This document shows positions 7,639 to 17,532 of a stretch of 57,779 bases of DNA, piece by piece (the first letter of the stretch is position 1; every line of letters begins with the position of its first letter). The position numbers and the translations under genes were made by a program. Origin of the DNA: Bacteroidaceae bacterium (GTDB taxonomy: Bacteria > Bacteroidota > Bacteroidia > Bacteroidales > Bacteroidaceae); NCBI GenBank assembly GCA_017536765.1, contig JAFXGV010000065.1, positions 1-57,779 on the forward strand. Direction: 5' to 3'. The notes under the pieces are model-generated. The model did not search any database, was not told the DNA's origin, and saw only the letters and a program-made list of their open reading frames with translations.

Positions 7639-9864
7639 ATGAAAAAAGCAATTTCATTAAACTTGAAAACTTGGGTGCTTCTTTCACTGACTATGTTCGT
7701 GGGCGGCACATTCATTGGTTGCCAAGAGGAAGTTGACCAGAGCAACCGCTTTACATTCAAAGGAGAGGTTATTGCCACTCACTTGGAGAACAACCCCGAT
7801 AAGTATAGCCACTTTGTGGATATTTTGAAAAAGGCTTCAATCGGTGTTAAATCAGAGGGAACATTGTTCAAAACCCTCTCCACCTATGGAGCATACACCT
7901 GTTTTGCACCCATCGATGATGCTGTGGAGAAGTTTGTTCAGGAGCAGTACAACATTTACAAGACCAGCGTGGAGAATAACGCCATTGCTCCCGAGTTGTA
8001 TCCTATCATTGAGACCGGAGTTACATCGCCCAACGTGAGCGACCTTTCCGAAGAGAAATGTACCGAAATTGCAAGAAACCACGTCATAGAGGACGAGTTC
8101 AAGACCGTAGATTTCAGCGCAGGCTTCAGCCTTCCCAAAACATCTATGAGCTACCGCACAATCCTCACCAACACCGACATTGTCAACAACGAGCGAGTTT
8201 ACTACGTGGGTATAAACAATGCCGAAATCATTGAGCCCGACATTGCCACATACAACGGAACCGTTCACTCTATTGCCCAGGTTATCAACCCCTCTACCGA
8301 CAATGCAGCCGAGATTCTGAACCAGTCGGACGGTATAAGCATCTTCCGCGAGGCATTGAACAAGACAGGTCTTCAGAACCTGCTTGCCAAGTTCGAGCTC
8401 GAGAAGGACTACGACAACACAATGCAGGCAAAGAAGTTTGACGGACAGCCCGGCCAGACTCCCTTATACCCCGAAACAAAGAACCAGGGTTTCACACTGC
8501 TTATAGAGCCCAACGAGGTGCTTATGGACCCCACCAAAAACTCATTTGGTATGACTATTGCCACTTGGCAGGATATGGCAGAATTTGCCGAGAAGGTATA
8601 TGGTTCGGAGCCCGGATACGAGGAGGTTTACGACCATCCCAAAAACGCCCTCTTTAAGTTTATTTCATACCACATCATCGACCGTCAGCTCGATTTTGTA
8701 AAGAATGGTGTAGGCGGTTGGATTATGGAAGGTTATGACCGCAACAGCTTCAACTCGGAGAGTAATATGGACCAGAACTACGATTGGTCGGACTACTTTG
8801 AGACCTATCTCCCCTACGACGAGTGGACATACACCGAAGAGGAGGTTGAGGCTATACGCAACGGCAATGTCGATGAGGGTTGTATGATTAAGGTTACAAG
8901 ACCTTATACCAACGCAGAGTTCAAGAACGATGTGGTAATAAACATTTGCAACACCACACCCGGCGATATGATGTTCCACCACACCAACATCAGAGTATTG
9001 AGCCAGACAAAGGCACAGTCGCTCTTCCCCGAAACACTTGGCAATGTCGCCCTTGACCCCGAGAACGCCAAAATCCATTTCATCGACAAGATTCTTGTTT
9101 ACAACGAAGATGAGATGAAAAAGAACATCATCAATGAGCGTATGCGTTGGGACCCCGTCTCTTGTTTCCCCGAGCTCACTACAAACCGCGTACGTTGGAA
9201 CTTCAACACCGGTCTTTTCACATACATCCCCGCCGGCGGCGACGACTCTCCCAACGAAAGACAGTTCTGCAAGCGCTTGAGAGCACGCAACAACGATACC
9301 GAGATATTCTACCTGCGCCCCTACCCCACAGGCGAGATGCAGTACACCAATTTCCAGGGCGACGAGCTTTTGATTGAGGGTAAATACGATGCAGAGTACC
9401 GCTTGCCTCACGTGCCCGCGGGTACCTATGAAATACGTATCGGTTTCTCAATGTCAACACGTCGTGGTGTGGTTCAGTTCTACCTTGATGGCGACATTTG
9501 CGGTATCCCCACCGATATGCGTATGGACGAGGCCAACAAGAACCGTATAGGCTGGTTCGCCGACGAGGAACTCACCGAGGATGAGATTTCTGACGAGGAG
9601 AAGGCTATGCGTAACCGTGGTTATATGAAAGCCCCCGCAAGCATCCTCGTAGGTAACAAGACACCTATGCGCGACAGCTCGAACGCTATGAGACGTATCG
9701 TTGCCACCAATCTCGATCTTGAGCCCACAAAAGAGGGCCACTGGTTGCGCGTGAAGAACGTGACAGAGGCTTCGGTTGGTGCCGAGGAGTTCAACCAGGA
9801 CTATTTGGAGATTGTCCCCAAGTCAATCTACAACAACCCTGCTAACCCCGAAGACAGATACTAA
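7639..9864 (+). CDS. Fasciclin-domain lipoprotein, probably surface exposed
   Basis: The protein has 741 residues. The signal peptide ends in lipobox TFIGC with C28 as lipidation site; the acidic QEEVD directly after it resembles the export tags of Bacteroidetes surface lipoproteins. A first fasciclin (FAS1) domain covers about 40-225 (ICF-type segment YTCFAPIDDAVEKF, later NGTVHSIAQVI), a second degenerate one about 230-495 (ending MMFHHTNIRVL), and a C-terminal beta-rich domain follows. FAS1 domains mediate adhesion; in this order they often accompany SusC/D nutrient systems, but none is adjacent here. It is monocistronic. The ligand is unknown. Confidence 0.85.
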   Translation: MKKAISLNLKTWVLLSLTMFVGGTFIGCQEEVDQSNRFTFKGEVIATHLENNPDKYSHFVDILKKASIGVKSEGTLFKTLSTYGAYTCFAPIDDAVEKFVQEQYNIYKTSVENNAIAPELYPIIETGVTSPNVSDLSEEKCTEIARNHVIEDEFKTVDFSAGFSLPKTSMSYRTILTNTDIVNNERVYYVGINNAEIIEPDIATYNGTVHSIAQVINPSTDNAAEILNQSDGISIFREALNKTGLQNLLAKFELEKDYDNTMQAKKFDGQPGQTPLYPETKNQGFTLLIEPNEVLMDPTKNSFGMTIATWQDMAEFAEKVYGSEPGYEEVYDHPKNALFKFISYHIIDRQLDFVKNGVGGWIMEGYDRNSFNSESNMDQNYDWSDYFETYLPYDEWTYTEEEVEAIRNGNVDEGCMIKVTRPYTNAEFKNDVVINICNTTPGDMMFHHTNIRVLSQTKAQSLFPETLGNVALDPENAKIHFIDKILVYNEDEMKKNIINERMRWDPVSCFPELTTNRVRWNFNTGLFTYIPAGGDDSPNERQFCKRLRARNNDTEIFYLRPYPTGEMQYTNFQGDELLIEGKYDAEYRLPHVPAGTYEIRIGFSMSTRRGVVQFYLDGDICGIPTDMRMDEANKNRIGWFADEELTEDEISDEEKAMRNRGYMKAPASILVGNKTPMRDSSNAMRRIVATNLDLEPTKEGHWLRVKNVTEASVGAEEFNQDYLEIVPKSIYNNPANPEDRY

Positions 9865-9885
9865 AAAAGAACAACAAAGATATTT

Positions 9886-9924
9886 TTCACAAAACACTTC
9901 CTCAAAAGGGAAGTGTTTTGTGAA
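9886..9924. repeat. Perfect 16-bp hairpin between fasciclin gene and nadE
   Basis: TTCACAAAACACTTCC at 9886-9901 pairs exactly with 9909-9924 around a seven-base loop. No T run follows on either strand, so it is an atypical terminator or an RNA stability element at the 3' end of the lipoprotein mRNA. Confidence 0.7.
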
Positions 9925-9959
9925 TATAGCAACCGCAACTAAAATTAAAAGAGGATATT

Positions 9960-11858
9960 ATGACTAACGGATTTGTAAAAATTGCAGCGGCCACCCCTGT
10001 AACAAGCGTAGCCGATTGCGCTAAAAACGCACAGGAGATTGTATCTATTATATATAAGGTAGCAAAGGAAGGTGCCGATGTAGTGCTCTTCCCCGAACTC
10101 GCCGTTTCGTCGAGCAGTTGCGGCGACCTCTACCTGCAACCATTCTTCCGACAGAAAGTACAAGAGGCGCTGCAAGATATTATAGATGCCGGCCGCACGG
10201 TAGATACCATAATAACCGTGGGGGCACCCGTGAAGCATATGAACAACCTCTACAACTGCGCGGTGACAATACACAACGGGCGCATAGTGGGCATAACGGC
10301 AAAGAGCTACCTCACAGCCTGGGAGCAAAGATGGTTCGCACCTGCCTGCACATTGCCCGCAAATGCCACAGCAACGCTCTGCGGGCAACAGGCAAGAATA
10401 GGCAGCGGGTTAATTTTTGAAACCGGCACATACAGCTTTGGCGTGGAGGTGGGCAGCGATGCACAAGCACCCTATGCCCCCTGCGCGCAGATGGCACTTG
10501 CCGGGGCGGATATAATACTGAACCCCACGGCAACGAAAGAGAGCACAGGCGTCCACACCGAAACCACCGCACACATCGCAGCGCAGAGCAAGCGCTGCAT
10601 ATGCGCATACGCCTATGCCAATGCCGGCTATGGCGAATCGACAAGCGATGCCGTATGTTCGGGAGCAAACGCCATATACGAGGCAGGCTGTGAGCTTACA
10701 TCATCGCCCCGCTTTGCAACCAAGAGCCAATACTGCATAACGGAAACCGACGTGGAAAAGCTACGCAAATTGCGCACGGGAAACACCCATTTTGCAGGCT
10801 GCAACACCATTTGCGACACCATACACATTGCACAAACAACCGACGAATACAGCCCACTCACACGCACCTTCGATGCAACGCCATTCATACCCAAAGGCGA
10901 GAAGGCAGGTGAAAGCCTCGAGGAGATTTTTATGATACAATCTCTTGCGCTTGCAAAAAGGATAGAGCACACACGTGCGGCAAACTGCGTTATAGGAATA
11001 TCGGGCGGGCTCGATTCCACCCTTGCACTCCTTGTATGCGCAAAAGCGCTCGACATCATAGGGCAGCCCCGCAGTAACATAATCGCTGTTACAATGCCGG
11101 GCTTCGGCACCACCGACCGCACCTACAACAACGCGCTGAGCCTTATGAAAAGCTTGGGAGTGACCGTGCGCGAAATATCCATCAAGGCAGCCTGCCTGCA
11201 ACACTTCAGCGACATAGGGCACGATGTGAACAACCACGACGTTACATATGAGAACTCGCAAGCACGCGAACGCACACAGATACTTATGGACATAGCCAAC
11301 CAATGCTCGGGCATTGTCATAGGCACGGGCGACCTTTCGGAACTGGCGCTTGGCTGGGCCACATACAACGGCGACCATATGAGTATGTACAGCGTGAACG
11401 CATCGGTTCCCAAAACACTCATACAGCACATTGTGCGCCACATTGCGGCAAACAGCAACGACGAGGTGCGCACCACCCTACTCGACATTGTCGATACCCC
11501 CATCTCGCCCGAGCTCACACCGGCCGACGAGCAAGGCAACATAAAGCAGAAGACCGAGGACCTTGTGGGCCCATACGAGCTGCACGACTTTTTCCTGTAC
11601 AATTTCATAAACTACGGCTTCTCACCCGCCAAAATTTATGCTATGGCACAAAAAGCATTCGAGGGCACATACAGCAACGACACCATAAAGAAATGGATTA
11701 CCACATTCTTCCGCCGTTTCTTCACACAGCAGTTCAAACGCTCCTGTATGCCCGACGGGCCCAAAGTGAACAGTTGCAATCTGAGCCCGCACGGCTCGTG
11801 GATTATGCCTTCGGACACAAGCTACGCCTTGTGGATGGCCGAGTGCGAAAAGTTATAA
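9960..11858 (+). CDS. nadE: NAD+ synthetase with degenerate glutaminase domain
   Basis: NadE amidates nicotinic acid adenine dinucleotide to NAD+. The 632-residue protein has the two-domain plan: an N-terminal nitrilase-like glutaminase (1-300) and a C-terminal synthetase with the ATP pyrophosphatase motif SGGLDS at 348-353 and the conserved GTGDLSELALGWATYNGDHM. In the nitrilase domain E46 and K115 of the catalytic triad are present, but the catalytic cysteine (normally within GxEICEDLW) is G165 in GVEVGSDAQAP, codon GGC at 10452-10454. The EFYE segment after the lysine is also shortened. The synthetase half looks intact, so ammonia-dependent activity is expected. The frame is continuous, so this is not a simple pseudogene. 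Confidence 0.93.
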   Translation: MTNGFVKIAAATPVTSVADCAKNAQEIVSIIYKVAKEGADVVLFPELAVSSSSCGDLYLQPFFRQKVQEALQDIIDAGRTVDTIITVGAPVKHMNNLYNCAVTIHNGRIVGITAKSYLTAWEQRWFAPACTLPANATATLCGQQARIGSGLIFETGTYSFGVEVGSDAQAPYAPCAQMALAGADIILNPTATKESTGVHTETTAHIAAQSKRCICAYAYANAGYGESTSDAVCSGANAIYEAGCELTSSPRFATKSQYCITETDVEKLRKLRTGNTHFAGCNTICDTIHIAQTTDEYSPLTRTFDATPFIPKGEKAGESLEEIFMIQSLALAKRIEHTRAANCVIGISGGLDSTLALLVCAKALDIIGQPRSNIIAVTMPGFGTTDRTYNNALSLMKSLGVTVREISIKAACLQHFSDIGHDVNNHDVTYENSQARERTQILMDIANQCSGIVIGTGDLSELALGWATYNGDHMSMYSVNASVPKTLIQHIVRHIAANSNDEVRTTLLDIVDTPISPELTPADEQGNIKQKTEDLVGPYELHDFFLYNFINYGFSPAKIYAMAQKAFEGTYSNDTIKKWITTFFRRFFTQQFKRSCMPDGPKVNSCNLSPHGSWIMPSDTSYALWMAECEKL

Positions 11859-11879
11859 AGACAACCGGCATATAGCATT

Positions 11880-11913
11880 ATCAGCCGTTTCTGCATACGT
11901 AGAAACGGCTGAT
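11880..11913 (+). terminator. Hairpin terminator after nadE
   Basis: ATCAGCCGTTTCT at 11880-11892 pairs with AGAAACGGCTGAT at 11901-11913, followed by a T-rich stretch (TCTTATATATA). The U tract is imperfect. Confidence 0.75.
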
Positions 11914-11952
11914 TCTTATATATACGCCATTTTGACAGCAGCGCAAGACATT

Positions 11953-11984
11953 TTGACACACAAACCCGTTTGGCGCAAAATTTG
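11953..11984 (+). promoter_or_regulatory. Possible clpB promoter
   Basis: TTG (within TTTTGACA) at 11953-11955, a 21-base spacer, and AAAATTTG at 11977-11984. This is a near-consensus match. No CIRCE-type inverted repeat was seen, so any heat regulation is not visible here. Confidence 0.4.
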
Positions 11985-12059
11985 TTTGTTATCAAGCGAA
12001 GGGCTTAATAACGAAAGAGCCGCAAAAACATTATTAACCAATTAACAGTTTCTTAATTT

Positions 12060-14651
12060 ATGAACTTCAACAAATTTACGATCAAAGCCCAAGAGGCTAT
12101 TCAAGAGGCTGTGAACAGAGTGCAGTCGCTTGGTCAGCAGGCAGTGGAGCCTGCGCACATTATGGGTGGAGTGCTTAAAAGCGGAGAGCAGATTACAGCC
12201 TTCATCTTCCGGAAAACAGGCGCCAACATAGGACAGATAAAGAGCGAGGTGGAAAAGCAAGAACTTGCATTCCCCAAAGTACAAGGTGGCGAGCCATACC
12301 TCAGCCGCAAGAGCAACGATATACTTAACAAAGCCGAGGAGATAGCAAAGAGATTTGGCGACGAATATGTATCGGTGGAGCCCATTCTCCTTGCCATACT
12401 CACAACAGACAACCCCGTGGGCACAATGCTCAAAGGGCACGGAATAACAGCAGCCGAGGCCGAAAAGGCAATAATGGAGCTGCGCAAGGGCGAGAGCGTG
12501 AAATCGCAGTCGGCCGAGGAGAGCTACCAGGCGCTCAGCAAGTATGCAATAAACCTCAACGAGGCCGCAAAGAGCGGCAAACTCGATCCTGTGATAGGGC
12601 GCGACGATGAAATACGCCGCATACTGCAGATTCTGAGCCGTCGCACAAAGAACAACCCCATACTCATTGGCGAGCCGGGAACAGGAAAAACCGCCATTGT
12701 CGAAGGGCTTGCACACCGCATAATACGCGGCGATGTACCCGAGAACCTGCGCAACAAGGAGATCTACTCACTCGATATGGGTGCTCTTGTTGCCGGTGCC
12801 AAGTACAAGGGCGAGTTTGAGGAGCGCCTGAAGGCCGTAATAAACGAGGTGACAAAGGCCGAAGGCAACATCATACTCTTCATAGACGAGATACACACCC
12901 TTGTGGGTGCCGGCAAGAGCGAGGGTGCAATGGATGCAGCCAACATACTGAAACCGGCACTTGCCCGTGGCGAGTTACGCTCAATAGGCGCCACCACCCT
13001 CGACGAGTACCAGAAGTACTTTGAGAAGGACAAGGCGTTGGAGCGCCGTTTCCAAACCGTAATGGTGAACGAGCCCGACAAGATGAGCACTATATCCATA
13101 ATGCGAGGGCTCAAGGAGCGCTACGAAAGCCATCACAAGGTGCGCATACAAGACGATGCACTCATAGCCGCCGTAACGCTCAGCGACCGCTACATAACCG
13201 AGCGTTTCCTCCCCGACAAGGCCATAGACCTTGTGGATGAGGCAGCAGCCAAGTTGCGTATGGAACGCGACTCGCTCCCCGAGGAGCTCGACGAGATTTC
13301 GCGCCACATAAAGCAGCTGGAGATTGAGCGCGAGGCCATCAAGCGCGAAAAAGACGAAGCGAAGCTTGCGCAGCTTGGCAAGGAGATTGCCGCGCTCAAG
13401 GAGCAGGAGCAGAGCAAGCGTGCAAAGTGGCAGCACGAAAAGGAGCTTGCCGACAGGATTCAGACTGCCAAGCAGGAGATTGAGCAGCTGAAATTCGAAG
13501 CCGACAAGGCCGAGCGCGAAGGCGATTACGGCCGTGTAGCCGAGATACGATATGGCAAGATAAAGGCGCTTAACGATGAGATTGCCACCACACAAGGTAA
13601 ACTGCAGGAGGCACAGAGCGACAATGCAATGATAAAGGAGGAGGTCACAGCCGAGGATATTGCCGATGTGGTATCGCGCTGGACAGGTATACCTGTGAGC
13701 AAAATGCTGCAGAGCGAGCGTGACAAACTGCTGAACCTCGAGGATGAACTGCACAAGCGCGTGATAGGACAGAACGAGGCCATAACAGCCGTGAGCGATG
13801 CCGTAAGGCGCAGCCGTGCCGGTCTGCAGGACCCCAAGCGCCCCATTGGTTCGTTCATCTTCTTAGGCACCACAGGCGTGGGAAAAACCGAGCTTGCGAA
13901 GGCACTTGCCGCATACCTGTTTAACGACGAAACACTGATGACACGCATAGATATGAGCGAATATCAGGAGAAATTCTCCGTATCGCGCCTCATTGGAGCC
14001 CCTCCGGGATATGTAGGCTACGACGAGGGTGGCCAGCTCACCGAAGCCGTGCGCCGCAAGCCCTACTCCGTAGTGCTTTTCGACGAGATTGAGAAGGCGC
14101 ACCCCGATGTATTCAACATACTGCTGCAGGTGCTCGACGACGGAAGACTCACCGACAACAAGGGCCGTTGCGTAAACTTCAAGAACACCATCATAATAAT
14201 GACAAGCAACCTGGGCAGCAGCTACATACAGGAGCAGTTCGAGAAGATAAACGACGGCAACCGCGAATTTGTCATCGAGGAGACCAAGGAGAAGGTGATG
14301 GAGATGCTAAAAAAGAGCATACGCCCCGAATTCCTCAACCGTATAGACGAAACGATTATGTTCACCCCGCTCAACGAAAGCGAGATAGAAGATATAGTAC
14401 GCCTGCAAATTGAAGGCATCACACACCTGCTGCAGGAGAGCGATGTTACGCTTGAGAGCGATGAGAGTGCCATAAAGTACATAGCCAAGGCCGGGTTCGA
14501 CCCCGAGTTCGGTGCACGCCCCATAAAAAGAGCCATACAGCGCTATCTGCTCAACGACCTGTCGAAGCAGCTGCTTGCCGGCAGCATAGACAAGAGCCGC
14601 CCAATAAAGATAAGTTCCGATGGCAATATGCTTATCTTCAGCAACAGATAA
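12060..14651 (+). CDS. clpB: ATP-dependent disaggregase ClpB
   Basis: ClpB is a hexameric AAA+ chaperone that threads aggregated proteins through its pore with DnaK/DnaJ. At 863 residues it is full length: Clp N domain (about 1-145), first AAA+ module with Walker A GEPGTGKT, a long middle coiled coil (about 400-530) that distinguishes ClpB from other Clp ATPases, second AAA+ module with Walker A GTTGVGKT, pore-loop segment [11 protein letters not shown], and the C-terminal D2-small domain. It is transcribed alone, between two hairpins. No irregularity is seen. Confidence 0.97.
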   Translation: MNFNKFTIKAQEAIQEAVNRVQSLGQQAVEPAHIMGGVLKSGEQITAFIFRKTGANIGQIKSEVEKQELAFPKVQGGEPYLSRKSNDILNKAEEIAKRFGDEYVSVEPILLAILTTDNPVGTMLKGHGITAAEAEKAIMELRKGESVKSQSAEESYQALSKYAINLNEAAKSGKLDPVIGRDDEIRRILQILSRRTKNNPILIGEPGTGKTAIVEGLAHRIIRGDVPENLRNKEIYSLDMGALVAGAKYKGEFEERLKAVINEVTKAEGNIILFIDEIHTLVGAGKSEGAMDAANILKPALARGELRSIGATTLDEYQKYFEKDKALERRFQTVMVNEPDKMSTISIMRGLKERYESHHKVRIQDDALIAAVTLSDRYITERFLPDKAIDLVDEAAAKLRMERDSLPEELDEISRHIKQLEIEREAIKREKDEAKLAQLGKEIAALKEQEQSKRAKWQHEKELADRIQTAKQEIEQLKFEADKAEREGDYGRVAEIRYGKIKALNDEIATTQGKLQEAQSDNAMIKEEVTAEDIADVVSRWTGIPVSKMLQSERDKLLNLEDELHKRVIGQNEAITAVSDAVRRSRAGLQDPKRPIGSFIFLGTTGVGKTELAKALAAYLFNDETLMTRIDMSEYQEKFSVSRLIGAPPGYVGYDEGGQLTEAVRRKPYSVVLFDEIEKAHPDVFNILLQVLDDGRLTDNKGRCVNFKNTIIIMTSNLGSSYIQEQFEKINDGNREFVIEETKEKVMEMLKKSIRPEFLNRIDETIMFTPLNESEIEDIVRLQIEGITHLLQESDVTLESDESAIKYIAKAGFDPEFGARPIKRAIQRYLLNDLSKQLLAGSIDKSRPIKISSDGNMLIFSNR

Positions 14652-14663
14652 CCACTATCAATA

Positions 14664-14700
14664 AAAAATGTCACAACCCCGCGGGGTTGTGACATTTTTT
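14664..14700. terminator. Bidirectional terminator between clpB and DUF4923 gene
   Basis: A perfect palindrome, TGTCACAACCCCGCGGGGTTGTGACA in two abutting arms, flanked by A and T runs. It serves the two convergent genes. Confidence 0.92.
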
Positions 14701-14719
14701 AATACACTATTATTTTACA

Positions 14720-15451
14720 CTACTTTTTCAGTTTCATTCCAAGCATCATACCCGTATAGTTTTCGAGCAGCGACGAAACGGTGGAAAGAGTACCCGATGC
14801 CGCAGATGCGGTTGTGGAACCGCCGAGCAAAGAGCCCAAACCACTACCCGATGCCGATGATGTGGTAGAAGCCACAGTGGATGTCACCTTTTTGATAAGC
14901 GCAAGCATTTTATCGGCATCGAACACAAGGTTCATATTGGCAAGGTCGTACGACACGTGCGCAGTCATCGACAAACGGCCATAGAAATTAAAGAGAACAG
15001 TTTTCTCTTTTGAATCTAAGGTATATGTACCGTTTATGGTGCGCCCCTTAACGGTGAATTGGCAAGAGTCGTTATCGAGGAATGCGAATGTGCAGGCACC
15101 GGGGGCTACGCCCACCTTTGCAAGATAGCCATCGAGCTTCTCCTCTATTTTACCCGCAGCCACCGAACCGCCAAGGTTGGCAAGTGCCTGGTCGCTCTCG
15201 AGCACGCAAGAGGTACCTTCATAGTTCCAGGTACCTTTAAGTGTGGCTTCAGACACAGGCATACTGCCGCCAATGAGGCTGCCGAGCACATTTTTTACCG
15301 CGCTTGTAGCCGCAGAGGTTGTTGTATTTGTTGTCTCTTCGGCTTTCGACGAAGAGAGTTTGTTAAGCGCATTGCTCAAAAAATTGGTCCACTGCGCCGA
15401 TGCGCTAATTGTGAATGCAAAAACCGCTACAATAAGAAAAATACGTTTCAT
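14720..15451 (-). CDS. DUF4923 family exported protein
   Basis: This is a 243-residue protein with a signal peptide (MKRIFLIVAVFAFTISASA). A Ser/Thr/Ala-rich low-complexity linker (about 32-55) is followed by a lipocalin-like beta-rich domain (about 65-180; LKGTWNYEGTSCVLES, then GTYTLDSKEKTVLFNFYG) and a second Ser/Gly-rich stretch near the C-terminus. It matches DUF4923, a Bacteroidales family of unknown function. It starts 2 bases after the DUF5606 gene ends, so the two form an operon. Confidence 0.82.
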   Translation of the reverse strand: MKRIFLIVAVFAFTISASAQWTNFLSNALNKLSSSKAEETTNTTTSAATSAVKNVLGSLIGGSMPVSEATLKGTWNYEGTSCVLESDQALANLGGSVAAGKIEEKLDGYLAKVGVAPGACTFAFLDNDSCQFTVKGRTINGTYTLDSKEKTVLFNFYGRLSMTAHVSYDLANMNLVFDADKMLALIKKVTSTVASTTSSASGSGLGSLLGGSTTASAASGTLSTVSSLLENYTGMMLGMKLKK

Positions 15452-15453
15452 AA

Positions 15454-15873
15454 TTATTCAGCCGCAGCCTCCTCTGCCTGCTCTTCCTGGAAATCGGTCA
15501 CGCCGTTTGCCACCAAAATATTATACCAAGAATACATTTTCTTTATGTGTGTGAGATATACGCGCTCACGGTCATACTCGGGCATTACGGTCTCGAAATA
15601 AGCAACCAACTCCTCGGGTGTGCTCATCTTGAGGTCGAAAGGAAGAACTGCGTTCTCCTTCTCATAAATTTTCCGGAACACTGCACGCAAAGGAACCTCC
15701 TCGGTATCGGTGTAAATTGCGATATCGTCGAGCATCACTACTTTGTCGCTGTTATACACGGGCATACGCTTTTTAGCAGCATCAACGGTTTCTACAACGA
15801 ACATATTACGACCGCTTGAAAGCAAACGGTAAAGACCGGGCTTGCCCGAAATTGTTAAAATTCTCTCAAACAT
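15454..15873 (-). CDS. DUF5606 family protein
   Basis: The protein has 139 residues, is soluble and is well conserved in Bacteroidetes (ILTISGKPGLYRLLSSGRN, then VETVDAAKKRMPVYNSDKV). It has no signal peptide. The C-terminal tail is Glu/Ala rich. The N-terminal part is thought to be a small beta barrel; function is unknown. It has its own promoter, separate from coaE, and leads the DUF4923 gene. Confidence 0.82.
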   Translation of the reverse strand: MFERILTISGKPGLYRLLSSGRNMFVVETVDAAKKRMPVYNSDKVVMLDDIAIYTDTEEVPLRAVFRKIYEKENAVLPFDLKMSTPEELVAYFETVMPEYDRERVYLTHIKKMYSWYNILVANGVTDFQEEQAEEAAAE

Positions 15874-15931
15874 ATAATATTAAACTTTATCTTAAATTAT
15901 TCAATTCCACCTTGTTTGTTAAAACACCTTG

Positions 15932-15961
15932 CGAAGGTATAACATAGCAACGGCAAAACAA
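15932..15961 (-). promoter_or_regulatory. Promoter of DUF5606-DUF4923 operon
   Basis: On the minus strand, TTG (15959-15961), a 19-base spacer, and TACCTTCG (15932-15939), a one-base variant of TAnnTTTG. The leader is about 50 bases. Confidence 0.55.
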
Positions 15962-15987
15962 AAAATATTATGTTAATCAATGTTTTT

Positions 15988-16575
15988 TTATTGGCGCAAC
16001 TCCTCAATAATTTCTATCAACTGCGGCATAATGGGCGTGTCGCCATCGTTACGCAAAGAGTAGTCGGACAGGATGAGCAGTTCGTCGGCCGATATCTGGT
16101 TCTGCAAGCGGCTCACCACCTGGCTGCGGCTCATCTTGCGACTATCCACAACACGTTTTATGGCAGTCTCCTCGTCGGCCCACACAACTAGTACCTTATC
16201 CACCACGTCAATCATCCCCGACTCGTACAGTATGGCACTCTCCACGGCAACAATGTCGCAGCTCGAAGCATTAGCCCACTCCACAAAATCCTCTTTCACG
16301 CAGGGATGCACAAGCTCATTCACCCGCCTTATGTTGTCGCGGTCGGTGAAGATGCGCTCGGCAAGGTGCGCACGATTGAGCGTGCCGTCGGCATTGTAGC
16401 AATCATCGCCAAACATACGCACAAGCGCACGCTTTATGGTGGTGCTGCTCTGCATCAGCAGCTTCGCCCTGCAGTCGCAATCATACACCGGGACACCCAT
16501 AACGGCAAGCATACGCGAAACCACCGATTTACCGCTGCCTATGTTTCCTGTTATAGCCAATCTCACCTTGCTCAT
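15988..16575 (-). CDS. coaE: Dephospho-CoA kinase
   Basis: CoaE phosphorylates the 3'-hydroxyl of dephospho-CoA, the last step of coenzyme A synthesis. The 195-residue protein has P-loop GNIGSGKS near residues 10-17, the VPVYDCD acceptor-site segment, and the lid region with QVVSRLQNQISADE. Its start overlaps the stop of the YbbR-like gene by four bases (ATGA), showing translational coupling in the nusB-yajC-ybbR-coaE operon. Confidence 0.94.
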   Translation of the reverse strand: MSKVRLAITGNIGSGKSVVSRMLAVMGVPVYDCDCRAKLLMQSSTTIKRALVRMFGDDCYNADGTLNRAHLAERIFTDRDNIRRVNELVHPCVKEDFVEWANASSCDIVAVESAILYESGMIDVVDKVLVVWADEETAIKRVVDSRKMSRSQVVSRLQNQISADELLILSDYSLRNDGDTPIMPQLIEIIEELRQ

Positions 16576-17528
16576 TGCTGCTCTATTATATATTCCACAT
16601 TATCGGGCACTATGCGCACATCCTTCACCCAAGAGGGGGCGCGCAGCAGTTTGACCTCGGCACGATTGCTGTCGGTACCATAGATATCGAGATAGCTCAC
16701 ACCCACTTCAAAGTCATCGGCGCTCACAAGCTCGTAATCATCCGACTTCACATTCAATTTCACCTGTACGCGCGATGGGAACGTGCGCAGGCGGTATGTA
16801 TCGGGGAAGTCGATGCCGTGCACCGGCAAATCGAAGCTTTTCTGGGTAAAGGGATATACCGGTATGGTGACGTTCACCTCGGCAGGGTTGCAGCTCACAT
16901 TATCGGCATAACGGAGTGGCAGAGTGATTCTGAGCGTGTCGCGCAGTTCATCCTTTTCAAAAAATGCGGTTGACAGATACTTAAGAGTGTCGGTCACCTG
17001 CGCAGGAGCAAACACCCACACCGAATCGGGTGACACCACAATATCGCCCAACGCATACTGGCGGGCAGTTGTAACATTGCCATTAAATTGTACGGGATAC
17101 TTGATGGCGCTTTCCTGTGTATAATAGAGCAATGTATCGGGGTGTATCGAAATTATTGCCGTTGACGAAGCCAACTGCTTTTTTATGCGTTTCTGCAACG
17201 CAGCCACAGGCAACGTCAGGCGCCCTTTCCTATTCACAAGCTCGGAATAGTTTATAGATATAGGCAGGAACGATTCCAGTTTGTAGTTCATAAGGGTGGT
17301 ACCACGGTCGCCCACACGAACAATCAGTTCTTCGTCTTGCGACGAAAAACTGACATCTTCGGGCACCTCCTTAACCGATAGGTTAAATTTAAGGTCGGTT
17401 TCGTAGTCGCGGTTAAGCGTGAGCATTAACCACAAACAGCACGACACCAGAACAAAAAAGAGGAAAAGCAACAATTCGCTGCCCGCAGGAGTATTTATGC
17501 CTTTAAGTTTGGATAAAACTCGTTTCAC
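16572..17528 (-). CDS. YbbR/CdaR-like membrane-anchored protein
   Basis: It has one N-terminal membrane helix (SELLLFLFFVLVSCCLWLML) followed by about 270 exported residues in YbbR-type beta repeats. In Firmicutes CdaR regulates the diadenylate cyclase CdaA; in Bacteroidetes YbbR proteins lie between yajC and coaE as here, with role unproven. The open frame extends to a TTG at 17561, which would overlap yajC by 29 bases; the GTG at 17528 (VKRVLSKLKG) lies four bases after the yajC stop and is preferred, giving 318 residues. The start is uncertain. Confidence 0.82.
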   Translation of the reverse strand: MKRVLSKLKGINTPAGSELLLFLFFVLVSCCLWLMLTLNRDYETDLKFNLSVKEVPEDVSFSSQDEELIVRVGDRGTTLMNYKLESFLPISINYSELVNRKGRLTLPVAALQKRIKKQLASSTAIISIHPDTLLYYTQESAIKYPVQFNGNVTTARQYALGDIVVSPDSVWVFAPAQVTDTLKYLSTAFFEKDELRDTLRITLPLRYADNVSCNPAEVNVTIPVYPFTQKSFDLPVHGIDFPDTYRLRTFPSRVQVKLNVKSDDYELVSADDFEVGVSYLDIYGTDSNRAEVKLLRAPSWVKDVRIVPDNVEYIIEQQ

Positions 17529-17532
17529 CTGC

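Noticed and set aside
9960-11858. nadE as a pseudogene or frameshift
   Set aside because: The frame is open throughout, the synthetase domain is intact, and both nitrilase flanks remain in register; only active-site positions changed.
12981-13754. 257-residue antisense frame within clpB
   Set aside because: It is a leucine-rich shadow of the ClpB middle domain; no independent coding evidence.
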